This document shows, in pieces, positions 44,695 through 53,832 of a DNA stretch of 64,000 nucleotides (position 1 is the stretch's first letter; the number at the start of each line of letters is the position of its first letter). The notes beneath the pieces are model-generated. The model was not told the origin of the DNA. It was given only the letters and a program-made list of their open reading frames with translations, and ran no database searches. The DNA is from Piscinibacterium candidicorallinum (GTDB lineage Bacteria; Pseudomonadota; Gammaproteobacteria; Burkholderiales; Burkholderiaceae_C): the NCBI RefSeq assembly GCF_047549485.1, contig NZ_CP180191.1, positions 1,736,001 to 1,800,000 on the forward strand, in the 5' to 3' direction. The position numbers and the translations under genes are program-made.

Positions 44695-46266
44695 ATGCAA
44701 ATCTGGAATTCATGGGGCCTGGCGAGTCGGCTGTACCTGGCCGTCGCTGCGATCACCCTGGCGCTTGTGGGTTGCGCCGCCTACACCGCTTCACGCCTGC
44801 AGGAGATTGACACGCGGGCTGCGCGTACCGAGGCGCTGCGTGTCCCGCAGCTGCAGCGCATGGCGGCGCTCGAACTCAACGTCACACGGGTGTCCTTGCA
44901 GGTTCGCCACACCATGCTGTCGCGCACGCCCGAGGAACGTGCCGCCACGCTGGCCGACATTGCACGGCTCAAGGGCGTCATTGATGGCCTGATGGCTGAG
45001 TTCGAAAAGAATGTGTCCACCGAGGGCGGCCGTAAGCGCATCGAGGCGCTCAAGCCGGCACTGGCCAATTTCTGGGCCGTGGGCGGTGAAAACCTCGCCA
45101 AGATCAATGAGGGCTCCACCGCGGACGCGGTGGCCTTTCTCGTGGAGCGCACCATCCCTGCACGTCAGGCGCTGCTGGTCCAGGTGGCTGATACGGTGAA
45201 GTACCAGGAAGACATGCTGCGAGCTGACATCGCGGCCATCCGCGCTGATGCTGCCTCCACGAGAAACGTGTTCATGGGGCTGGTCGTATCCATCAGCCTG
45301 GGGCTGATCGTGCTGGCCGGCTACATCGGCTTTGCGCTGCGCGCCCGTGTGCGTGAGCTTCGCGAGACAGCCGAGCGCGTGCGTGACGGCGACCTGACGC
45401 AGACCGTGCAGGACACCCGTCGAGACGAATTCACGCCACTGATCGGCGCCATGGGCGACATGCAGGCAGCCCTGGCAGCCATCGTGGCCGAGGTTCGCGC
45501 CAACGCCGAGCGCGTTGCTGAAGCGACCACGCAGATCGCCCGCGGCAATCAGGACCTCACGCAGCGCACAGAGGAGCAGTCCGGTTCGCTGCAGGTGACC
45601 GCTGCAACCATGGAGCAGCTAGGCACGACCGTGCGCCAGAACGCCGACAACGCCCTGCAGGCCAACCAGCTTGCGCAGCGCGCTTCGGACATCGCCACAC
45701 AGGGCGGCGACGCGGTTGACCGTGTGGTCGGGACCATGCGTGACATCAACGAGAGCTCACGCAGGATTGTCGACATCATCGGCACCATCGACGGTATCGC
45801 GTTCCAGACCAACATCCTCGCGCTGAACGCCAGCGTCGAGGCGGCCCGAGCCGGCGAGCAGGGCCGCGGCTTTGCCGTGGTGGCCGACGAGGTGCGCAAC
45901 CTCGCCCAGCGCAGTGCGCAAGCCGCTCGCGAGATCAAGGATCTGATCGGTAACAGCGTGGCCCGCGTGGAGCAGGGCACGGCACTGGTGGATCAGGCCG
46001 GCCAGACCATGCAGGAGGTGGTCAGCTCGATCCGCCGCGTCAGCGACATCGTCGGCCAGATCAGCTCGGCCTCGGTGGAGCAGAGCGCAGGGGTCCAGCA
46101 GGTGGGCCAGACCGTGGCGCAGATGGACCACGTGACACAGCAGAATGCAGCGCTGGTGGAGCAAAGCGCCACCGCCGCGGAGAACCTGCGATCCCAGGCA
46201 GGCAACTTGGTGCAGGCCGTCAGTGTGTTCCGCCTCGCCGGTGCAGGCGCACGACAGGCGGCGTGA
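44695..46266 (+). CDS. Methyl-accepting chemotaxis protein
   Basis: This inner-membrane chemoreceptor has two membrane segments (about residues 10-32 and 194-216) enclosing a periplasmic four-helix-bundle sensor, then a HAMP domain (about 217-270) and a signalling domain. The hairpin tip has the CheA/CheW-contact sequence FQTNILALNASVEAARAGEQG. Without an obvious ligand motif, its signal is unknown. The start is ATG 44695; an upstream in-frame ATG (44632) adds 21 residues before the first membrane segment and is less likely. No che genes are nearby. Confidence 0.94.
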   Translation: MQIWNSWGLASRLYLAVAAITLALVGCAAYTASRLQEIDTRAARTEALRVPQLQRMAALELNVTRVSLQVRHTMLSRTPEERAATLADIARLKGVIDGLMAEFEKNVSTEGGRKRIEALKPALANFWAVGGENLAKINEGSTADAVAFLVERTIPARQALLVQVADTVKYQEDMLRADIAAIRADAASTRNVFMGLVVSISLGLIVLAGYIGFALRARVRELRETAERVRDGDLTQTVQDTRRDEFTPLIGAMGDMQAALAAIVAEVRANAERVAEATTQIARGNQDLTQRTEEQSGSLQVTAATMEQLGTTVRQNADNALQANQLAQRASDIATQGGDAVDRVVGTMRDINESSRRIVDIIGTIDGIAFQTNILALNASVEAARAGEQGRGFAVVADEVRNLAQRSAQAAREIKDLIGNSVARVEQGTALVDQAGQTMQEVVSSIRRVSDIVGQISSASVEQSAGVQQVGQTVAQMDHVTQQNAALVEQSATAAENLRSQAGNLVQAVSVFRLAGAGARQAA

Positions 46267-46611
46267 TTGAGCCGGCCTGTCCCTTCAGCGCGCCAAGGCG
46301 CGGGCATCGCGCGGCTCGGCGCACCCGATCGCCGCGGTGCACTGTGCGGCCCCACGCGTTCGCGGCACGTCCAGTGTGTTCGGGTAAACACTTAGTCATT
46401 CAAATTCGTTGAACGAGTCGCAGAGGGCTGTTTCCGCTTGTGCCAAGCGGATCTTCAGGTGTTACGGGTATCCGGCAGTGCCACTCAGCGTCAACTCGAA
46501 CAAATAATTCGCTACTTGCCGGTAATGATGTGCCGGTCAGTCCGATGTCCGCCTGCCCCTCAGTGGCACATACAGGCGCGGCATCTCCTACAGACTCACA
46601 AGGAGCGAAGC
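46267..46611. other. Long leader region upstream of the metallo-hydrolase gene
   Basis: These 345 bases hold no gene. A TTCAA-ATTCG-TTGAA palindrome lies near 46400-46414. GTGCCACT (about 46479-46486) returns inverted as AGTGGCAC (46562-46569). Between them GCCGGT occurs twice near 46518-46537. The last bases give the AAGGAG ribosome site. The AT-richer composition in the right half suggests promoter and leader functions. Confidence 0.5.
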
Positions 46612-47643
46612 GTGACCTCTCCCAAGATCCAGAACCGCCGTGACTTCCTGCGCGTCGGCGGCGCCGTGGCGACGGCGGTGGCCTCTACCGGCCTGGCCGT
46701 GCCGATGGCCCTGGCCCAGACAGCGCCTGCACCGGCCCCCGCGCCTGCGCCGGCCCCAGCCCCGGCACCCAATTTCGGCACGCCCAATCTGCCCGCACCG
46801 GGTTTTCGCCGCATGAAGCTCGGCAGCGCCGAGATCATCGCCCTGAACTGCGGCGTCGCCCGCCGTCCGCTGGCCGAAGGCTTTGTGCGCAACGCGCCCC
46901 TGGCCGACGTGCGGGCGGCACTCAAGGCTGCGAACCTGCCCACCGAGTTCGTGGACATCGGTTTCACCGCCTTCCTGGTCGTGGACGGCAAGCGGCGCAT
47001 CCTGATGGACACCGGCAACGGCCAGTTCGGCGCCCCCACCACCGGCCGCATGCTCGCCAACCTCGAGGCCGCCGGCTTCAAGGCTGATGACATCGACACC
47101 GTCGTCATCACCCACTTCCACGGCGACCACATCAACGGCCTGCGCAATCGCGACGGCTCGCTCGCCTTCCCCAAGGCCAAGGTCTGGGTGCCCGAGATGG
47201 AATGGGCCCACTGGATGGACGACGCCAAGATGAACGCCGTGCCCGAGGCCCAGCGCGGCGGCTTCAACAACAGCCGCCGCGTGTTCAACAACTATCCGGC
47301 AGCCCAGCTGGAGCGCTTCAAGCCCGGCCACGACTTCGGCGCCGGTGTGAAGGCCATCGAAGCCTACGGCCACACCCCCGGCCACACCCTGTTCGAGGTC
47401 ACCAATGGCAAGGAGAAGTTCCTCTACGTGGGCGACCTCTCGAACGTGCCCGTGCTGTTCGTGCGCAACCCGGATTGGGCCGTCCAGTTCGACATGGACG
47501 CCGAAGCCGCCCGCGCCACCCGCCGCAAGGTGCTGGAGCGCGCCGCAGCCGACAAGGTCATGGTCGGCGGCTACCACTTCCCGTTCCCGGCGTTTGGGCG
47601 GATCGAGAAGATGGGCAACGGGTTCGACTTCAAGGTGGTGTGA
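46612..47643 (+). CDS. Tat-exported metallo-beta-lactamase-fold hydrolase
   Basis: This zinc hydrolase of the metallo-beta-lactamase superfamily has the motif HFHGDH (His168, His170, Asp172, His173) and later ligands in GHTPGHT and GGYHFP. A twin-arginine signal (NRRDFLRVGGAVATAV, residues about 8-36) indicates export as a folded protein. An Ala-Pro repeat linker (about 40-58) follows. The start is GTG 46612, seven bases after an AAGGAG site; the open frame extends upstream but without a Tat signal at its start. It could be a lactonase or a related hydrolase; 343 residues. Confidence 0.9.
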   Translation: MTSPKIQNRRDFLRVGGAVATAVASTGLAVPMALAQTAPAPAPAPAPAPAPAPNFGTPNLPAPGFRRMKLGSAEIIALNCGVARRPLAEGFVRNAPLADVRAALKAANLPTEFVDIGFTAFLVVDGKRRILMDTGNGQFGAPTTGRMLANLEAAGFKADDIDTVVITHFHGDHINGLRNRDGSLAFPKAKVWVPEMEWAHWMDDAKMNAVPEAQRGGFNNSRRVFNNYPAAQLERFKPGHDFGAGVKAIEAYGHTPGHTLFEVTNGKEKFLYVGDLSNVPVLFVRNPDWAVQFDMDAEAARATRRKVLERAAADKVMVGGYHFPFPAFGRIEKMGNGFDFKVV

Positions 47644-47731
47644 CGCGGGGTAAACGCCAAGGCCTCAGCACGCCGGCTCACCTCGCCGGCGTGCAATAGT
47701 CCGGTCTTCATCATGTGAGCTGGACCCGGCT

Positions 47732-49555
47732 TTGACCGACCGATCTCTTGTTGCCAGTACGGGTGCAGCTGATGCACCCACGTCCTCAGTCGGGCGCATA
47801 CGGCTAGGCGTGCAGGCTTTTCTTGCTGATGCGCTGCTCATGGCGGCACTGCTTGCGCCGATCGGCCTGCCGATGGCGTTCGGTCTCGTCGCCCTAGGCT
47901 ATCCGCTGCTGTATTGGTGTCTGGGTGCTGCTGCGCTGGCCTTCTTTGCGTGGGTGGTACGCCCCAAGCTGGAGTTTGATGGCGAGGTCCTTGCCCGGGA
48001 TGACGCACCTGCGCTGTTCAGTCTCATCGACGATGTTCGGGCCAAGCTGGACGTGCCGGGTCGCTTGGAGGTCCGTCTCAACGACGAGTTCAACGCCAGC
48101 GCAGGGGAGTCGCGGGGTTGGTTCGGACTAATCGGCACAAAACGCGTACTCACACTCGGCATCCCGCTTCTGGCCGCGCTGGACGCAGACGACTTGCGTG
48201 CGGTTCTTGCCCACGAGTTCGGCCACTTTTCTCGACGCCACGGCAGGCTGGGCCACTGGATCTATCGGGCGCGCTCGGGTTGGCGGCAGTTTGCTGCCTT
48301 GCAGAGCGAAGCAGACTCGATCCTGGATCGTGCCGCAGCCTGGTATGCGGCGCAGTTTCTTCCGGCTTTCGAGCGGGCAAGCTTCGCGCACTGTCGCTGG
48401 TGTGAGTTCGAGGCCGATGCCGATGCAGCGTCTGTCGTCGGTGCAGCGTCATTCGCACAGGCGCTGCGGCGTGTCGCCGTGCTCGGTTCGGTGTGGACTG
48501 AACATATTCCGGACCTGTTGAAGAACCGGCGCGCCGCCGAGCCGCTCCCACCGGCGGACCTGCTCGATCAATTCGACGCGCAACTCAGATCCTGGTCGGG
48601 CGAGCGGCTGGACGAGCTGTTGATCGAGGTCGCGTCCCATCCGCCTGACGAATCTGACACGCACCCAAGCACCGCGGCCCGGCTGGCGGCGCTCAATCAG
48701 CCAGTTGGCACCTGCGTGTTGCCTGAAGGCAATGCGGCGCAGTTGTTGGGCGGCGCGTGGACCGCGAAAGCCGCGGCGTTCAACGCTCGCTGGTACGCCG
48801 CGGAGCTCGCAAACTGGCGCAATGAGCACGCGCGCTTCGCCTGGGCAGATGCACTTTCAGCGGGTGCGCCGATCGACGAGCAGCTCATTGCTGCCCGCGC
48901 GATCTACGGCCTCGACCCACAGCGCGGCCTTACCCGGATCGATGAACTTGCGCAGCAGGTTCCGCAGCATGCCGAACTACGCTACCTGCAGGCGCGCACC
49001 CTTCTGGATGCCGCAGACCGAGAAGGACTCGTCTTGCTGGAGGCTCTGGCGCGCGAGGCCGTTGCCTGGCGCGTCCCTGCATTCGTGCGCGGGCTGCGCT
49101 TCCTTGACCAGCATGGGAGTGCGGCAGATCGAACGCGATGGAGCGATTGGCTGCGGCAGGCGAGCAAGGCGGAGGCAGAGGCCCTGGAGCATGCTCGCGG
49201 CCGGATTTTGGCTGGTGAGGGGCGCCCCTCGGGCTTTGCGCCGCAGGTGCGGCGTCAGCTTCGTGACGGCTTGAGTGACGTGCCTGGGCTGGACGCAGCC
49301 TGGCTGGTGAGCGTTGACGTGGAGTTGGTGCTGGGCGCGTCGCGCGCGGATCGGCGCTTGTGCGTTCATGCCCTCGTCGTTTCGGCCCAGCCGGAGGCGA
49401 TCGCCGCTGCCCGTCTCAACGATGATGAGTTGGAAGCCCGGTTTGCCACTGCGCTCGCGGCTTGGCTTCCGATGTCTCACGCAGCCATCGGAATGCTGCA
49501 CTTCAGCACTGAAGCGGCGGTTCATGTACGCCAGCGCAAGGAGCTGGAGCTCTAG
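47732..49555 (+). CDS. M48-type metallopeptidase with a long C-terminal extension
   Basis: This 607-residue protein has two hydrophobic segments near the N-terminus (about 30-55 and 57-77) and a peptidase M48 domain with zinc motif HEFGH at residues 161-165. The third ligand Glu is probably in RWCEFEADADA (near 230). Residues 300-607 match nothing I recognise and look alpha-helical, with leucine- and alanine-rich stretches that may be repeats. The start is TTG 47732, the best available upstream of the membrane segments. Its substrate is unknown. Confidence 0.82.
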   Translation: MTDRSLVASTGAADAPTSSVGRIRLGVQAFLADALLMAALLAPIGLPMAFGLVALGYPLLYWCLGAAALAFFAWVVRPKLEFDGEVLARDDAPALFSLIDDVRAKLDVPGRLEVRLNDEFNASAGESRGWFGLIGTKRVLTLGIPLLAALDADDLRAVLAHEFGHFSRRHGRLGHWIYRARSGWRQFAALQSEADSILDRAAAWYAAQFLPAFERASFAHCRWCEFEADADAASVVGAASFAQALRRVAVLGSVWTEHIPDLLKNRRAAEPLPPADLLDQFDAQLRSWSGERLDELLIEVASHPPDESDTHPSTAARLAALNQPVGTCVLPEGNAAQLLGGAWTAKAAAFNARWYAAELANWRNEHARFAWADALSAGAPIDEQLIAARAIYGLDPQRGLTRIDELAQQVPQHAELRYLQARTLLDAADREGLVLLEALAREAVAWRVPAFVRGLRFLDQHGSAADRTRWSDWLRQASKAEAEALEHARGRILAGEGRPSGFAPQVRRQLRDGLSDVPGLDAAWLVSVDVELVLGASRADRRLCVHALVVSAQPEAIAAARLNDDELEARFATALAAWLPMSHAAIGMLHFSTEAAVHVRQRKELEL

Positions 49556-49630
49556 GCGCATCATCAGGACGGCCCGCGAGGGCGGTGAGAAGGGCCGTAA
49601 AATCCGCTTTTACGCGCCAACCCGCCCGCC

Positions 49631-52600
49631 ATGACGCCCTCCCAAGCGCAATCCCCCGCGCAGTCTGTCCAGTCTCCCGCCTCGTCTACCACCCTCGCAC
49701 TGCCTGGCCCCCAGGCGCTGTCTGACTTTCGTCGTGCCCGGCTGCTGGCCAGCCTGCGTGAGGTGTCGGAGGCCATCACCGATGTGGAGGGATGGTTTGT
49801 CCACTACGTGTGGCTGACCGAGGCGCCTACCGAGGCGGTGCGCAACACCCTCAACGGCCTGTTGCACTACGGCGTGCCCATGGCGGCGGATGCAGCAACC
49901 GGCGAGCACCTCGTGGTGGTGCCGCGCCTTGGCACGGTGAGCCCCTGGGCCAGCAAGGCCACGGACATTGCCCACAACTGCGGACTGGCCAGCGTCAAGC
50001 GCCTGGAGCGTGGCGTGGCCTACCGCCTGACGCTCAAGCGCACGCTGATGGGCCTGGGTAGCGAAGCCAAGTTGAGTGCCGAACAGCTGCAGGCCGTGGC
50101 TGCGCTGCTGCATGACCGCATGACCGAAACCGTGATGCCCGCCGGATTCGATGCCGCGGTGGTGTTTGCCCAGCGCGAAGGCAAGCCGCTGGCCACCGTG
50201 GATGTGCTGGGGCAGGGCCGCGCCGCGCTGGTGGCGGCCAACAGCGCGCTAGGTCTGGCGCTGTCGGAGGATGAGATTGACTACCTCGTTCGCGCCTTCA
50301 CCGAGGAACTGAAGCGCAACCCCACGGACGTGGAGCTGATGATGTTCGCGCAGGCCAACAGCGAACATTGCCGCCACAAGATCTTCAACGCGGACTGGAC
50401 CGTGGACGGCGTGGCGCAGCCGCTGTCCCTGTTCAAGATGATTCGCAATACCCACGCCGTGAGCCCGCAGGGCACGGTAGTGGCCTACTCGGACAACGCC
50501 TCCGTGATGGAAGGTGCCGAGGTCGAGCGCTTCGTGCCCGTCTCGCCCAACCCGGAGCTGGCCTTTGGCACGGTGTGGACGCCGCGCCGCGAGCTGACCC
50601 ACACGCTGATGAAGGTGGAGACGCACAACCACCCCACGGCCATCTCGCCCTTTGCCGGCGCCTCCACCGGCGCGGGCGGTGAGATCCGCGATGAAGGTGC
50701 CACCGGCCGCGGCTCCAAGCCCAAGATCGGCCTGACCGGTTTCTCGGTCAGTCACCTGCACCTGCCGAACCTGGCCGAGCCCTGGGAAGACGATCAGGAC
50801 GTGACCGCGCCCTACGGCGTGGATGGCCGGGAGCGCGAGGCGATGGGCAAGGCGGCCGACTACGGCCAGCCTGAACGCATTGCGAGTGCGCTGCAGATCA
50901 TGATCGACGGCCCGCTGGGTGGCGCCGCCTTCAACAACGAGTTCGGTCGGCCGAACCTGAACGGCTACTTCCGCGTGTTCGAGCAGAACGTCGCCGGCAC
51001 GCGCTACGGCTATCACAAGCCCATCATGATCGCCGGCGGCCTGGGCAACATTCCGGCGGCCAACGTGGGCAAGCATGCGCTGCCCGAAGGCGCACTGATC
51101 ATCCAGCTGGGCGGCCCGGGTTTCCGGATCGGCATGGGCGGCGGTGCGGCATCGAGCATGGGTGTGGGCAGCAATACGGCCGAGCTGGATTTCGACAGCG
51201 TGCAGCGCGGCAATCCGGAAATCGAGCGCCGGGCCCAAGAGGTCATTGACCGCTGCTGGTCCATGCAGGCCAAGAACCCCATCCTCTCGATCCATGACGT
51301 GGGCGCGGGTGGTCTGTCAAATGCGACGCCGGAGATCGTGAACGACGCCGGCCGTGGCGCGAGCCTGCTGCTCAAGAACATTCCGGTCGAGGAGAGCGGT
51401 CTGTCTCCGGCGGAGATGTGGTGCAACGAGAGCCAGGAGCGCTATGTCCTGGCGATCGGCCCCGAGAGCCTGGAACTCTTCGACTTTGTCTGCCAGCGCG
51501 AGCGCTGCCCCTATGCCGTGCTCGGCCAGGTGACTGAAGTGCGCCAGCTCACCGTGGCGGCGGATTCCGGCATGGCGCCCGTGGACATGCCGCTGCAGGT
51601 GCTGCTGGGCAAGCCGCCCAAGATGCACCGCAACGTCCAGCGCGCGTTGCCCACCCTGCCGGCGATCGACTGCGCCCAGCCCTGGAAGCTGGAGGACCTG
51701 ACCAAAGCGGTGCTGCGTCATCCCACGGTCGCCAACAAGAGCTTTCTGATCACGATCGGCGACCGCATGGTGGGCGGCCTGACGCACCGCGACCAGATGG
51801 TCGGCCCCTGGCAGGTGCCGGTGGCGGACTGCGCGATCAGCCTGATGGACTACAGCGGCTACCGGGGCGAGGCGATGGCCATGGGCGAACGTACGCCGCT
51901 AGCCGTCTTCGACCCCAAGGCCGCCGCTCGCATGGCGGTGGGCGAGGCGATCACAAACATCGCCTCTGCGCCGATCGAACGCATCGAGCACCTGAAGCTT
52001 TCCGCCAACTGGATGGCCGCCTGCGGCGAGGCGGGGCAGGACGCGGCCCTGTTCGATGCCGTGCACGCCGTGGGCATGGAGCTGTGCCCGGCGCTGGGCA
52101 TCAGCATCCCGGTGGGCAAGGACAGCCTGTCCATGAAGACCACATGGACCGATGATGACCAGGCCAAGAAAGTGCAGGCCCCGGTCTCGCTGATCATCAG
52201 CGCCTTCGCACCCGTGCCCGATGTGCGCATGAGCCTGACGCCGCAGCTGCGTACGGATGCAGGCGAGACCGCGCTGCTGTTCATCGACCTCGGCTTCGGC
52301 AAGCAGCGCATGGGCGCGAGCATCTTTGCGCAGGTCACGCAGCAGATCGGCAATGACGCGCCCGACGTGGACGACGCCGACCGCCTGCTCGCCTTCTTTG
52401 CGAGCATCCAGACGCTCAATGCAGAGGGCGCCATCCTGGCCTACCACGACAAGAGCGACGGCGGCCTGTTTGCCACCGTGGCCGAGATGGCTTTTGCCGG
52501 CCGCTGCGGCGTGTATCTGAACATCGATCTGCTGACGATCGATCCGCATGCCAAGGACTGGGGCGACTTCAAGATCCGCCCCGAGCAGGTCATGGTCCAG

Positions 52601-53743
52601 CGCAACGAGCTGACCTTCAAGGCCCTGTTCAACGAAGAACTCGGTGCCGTCATCCAGATTCGCAAGGACGACCTGACGCCGGTGATGGACGTGCTGCGCG
52701 CCGCCGGCCTCGGTGCGCATTCGCACCTGATCGGCAAGCCCATGCAGGGCGGCAAGATCGAGGTCTATCGCGACGCCAAGTGCATCCTGTCTGTCTCGCG
52801 CAGCGAGCTGCAGCAGGAATGGAGCCGCGTCAGCTTCGAGATACAGAAGGGCCGCGACAACCCGGCCGGCGCCGACAGCGAATTCGCGCTGATCGCCGAT
52901 GAGACGCACCGCGGTCTCTACGCTGAGCTGAGCTTCGATCCGGCCGAGGACATTGCAGCCCCCTTCATCGGCAAGGGCGCCAAGCCGAAGGTGGCCGTGC
53001 TGCGCGAGCAGGGCTGCAACAGTCAGGTGGAAATGGCCTACACCTTCCACAAGGCGGGCTTCGAGGCCATCGATGTGCACATGAGCGACCTGATTGCCGG
53101 CCGCGCGAAGCTGGCCGACTTCCAGGCGCTGGTGGCCGTGGGCGGCTTCAGCTACGGCGACGTACTGGGCGCAGGCGAAGGCTGGGCCAAGACGATCCTG
53201 TTCAACGCGCAGCTCACCGAGCAATTTGCGGAATTCTTCCGCCGCCCCGACACGCTTAGCCTGGGCGTCTGCAACGGCTGCCAGATGATGGCCAACCTCA
53301 AGCCGCTCATCCCGGGTGCCGACGCCTGGCCCAAGTTCACCCGCAACACGAGCGAGCAGTACGAGGCCCGCACGGTGATGATGGGCGTGGAAGCCAGCCC
53401 TTCCAAGTTCTTCGAGAGCATGGCAGGGACCCGTGCGCCGATCGTCGTCTGCCATGGCGAGGGCTACGCGGACTACAGCCAGACCGGCAACATGGCTGCC
53501 ACGCTGGTTGCAGCCCGCTTTGTGGACGGCACCGGTCAGGGCACCGAGGTCTACCCGCTCAACCCGAACGGCGCGCCCGCCGGCATCACCGCCGTGACGA
53601 GCACGGACGGCCGCGCCACGATCATGATGCCGCACCCTGAGCGCATCTTCCGTACCGTGCTGCACTCCTGGGCACCGCAAGGGTGGGGCGAAGACGGGCC
53701 CTGGATGCGCATGTGGCGCAATGCGCGCAATGCGCTGGGGTGA
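49631..53743 (+). CDS. purL: Phosphoribosylformylglycinamidine synthase
   Basis: PurL converts FGAR to FGAM with glutamine and ATP in purine synthesis. This is the long single-chain form (1370 residues). The order is an N-terminal domain, a linker and two AIRS-like halves (motifs ANSEHCRHK and ETHNHPTAISPFAGASTGAGG), then a class I glutaminase domain with nucleophile Cys in LGVCNGCQM and the His/Glu pair in PHPERIF. It follows the M48 gene by 75 bases and ends at a strong terminator. Confidence 0.97.
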   Translation: MTPSQAQSPAQSVQSPASSTTLALPGPQALSDFRRARLLASLREVSEAITDVEGWFVHYVWLTEAPTEAVRNTLNGLLHYGVPMAADAATGEHLVVVPRLGTVSPWASKATDIAHNCGLASVKRLERGVAYRLTLKRTLMGLGSEAKLSAEQLQAVAALLHDRMTETVMPAGFDAAVVFAQREGKPLATVDVLGQGRAALVAANSALGLALSEDEIDYLVRAFTEELKRNPTDVELMMFAQANSEHCRHKIFNADWTVDGVAQPLSLFKMIRNTHAVSPQGTVVAYSDNASVMEGAEVERFVPVSPNPELAFGTVWTPRRELTHTLMKVETHNHPTAISPFAGASTGAGGEIRDEGATGRGSKPKIGLTGFSVSHLHLPNLAEPWEDDQDVTAPYGVDGREREAMGKAADYGQPERIASALQIMIDGPLGGAAFNNEFGRPNLNGYFRVFEQNVAGTRYGYHKPIMIAGGLGNIPAANVGKHALPEGALIIQLGGPGFRIGMGGGAASSMGVGSNTAELDFDSVQRGNPEIERRAQEVIDRCWSMQAKNPILSIHDVGAGGLSNATPEIVNDAGRGASLLLKNIPVEESGLSPAEMWCNESQERYVLAIGPESLELFDFVCQRERCPYAVLGQVTEVRQLTVAADSGMAPVDMPLQVLLGKPPKMHRNVQRALPTLPAIDCAQPWKLEDLTKAVLRHPTVANKSFLITIGDRMVGGLTHRDQMVGPWQVPVADCAISLMDYSGYRGEAMAMGERTPLAVFDPKAAARMAVGEAITNIASAPIERIEHLKLSANWMAACGEAGQDAALFDAVHAVGMELCPALGISIPVGKDSLSMKTTWTDDDQAKKVQAPVSLIISAFAPVPDVRMSLTPQLRTDAGETALLFIDLGFGKQRMGASIFAQVTQQIGNDAPDVDDADRLLAFFASIQTLNAEGAILAYHDKSDGGLFATVAEMAFAGRCGVYLNIDLLTIDPHAKDWGDFKIRPEQVMVQRNELTFKALFNEELGAVIQIRKDDLTPVMDVLRAAGLGAHSHLIGKPMQGGKIEVYRDAKCILSVSRSELQQEWSRVSFEIQKGRDNPAGADSEFALIADETHRGLYAELSFDPAEDIAAPFIGKGAKPKVAVLREQGCNSQVEMAYTFHKAGFEAIDVHMSDLIAGRAKLADFQALVAVGGFSYGDVLGAGEGWAKTILFNAQLTEQFAEFFRRPDTLSLGVCNGCQMMANLKPLIPGADAWPKFTRNTSEQYEARTVMMGVEASPSKFFESMAGTRAPIVVCHGEGYADYSQTGNMAATLVAARFVDGTGQGTEVYPLNPNGAPAGITAVTSTDGRATIMMPHPERIFRTVLHSWAPQGWGEDGPWMRMWRNARNALG

Positions 53744-53767
53744 TTCGCTCCTGAGACCCACCAAATG

Positions 53768-53795
53768 AAACGGGCCGCAACTGCGGCCCGTTTTT
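53768..53795. terminator. Bidirectional intrinsic terminator between purL and the S9 peptidase gene
   Basis: AAACGGGCCGCA and TGCGGCCCGTTT form a 12-base perfect stem with T runs on the plus side and A runs opposite. It can stop both converging transcripts. Confidence 0.9.
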
Positions 53796-53832
53796 CTCAG
53801 CACCGGACATGAAGCCCGGGTTGGAAGGCGGC

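Noticed and set aside
46434..46460. Possible extra copy of the hairpin-plus-tail repeat (TTCCGCTTGTGCCAAGCGG)
   Set aside because: Only a short GC-rich inverted word is shared (CCGCTTG/CAAGCGG); the tail CCAGACAAGCGGAAAGC and the hairpin are not present.
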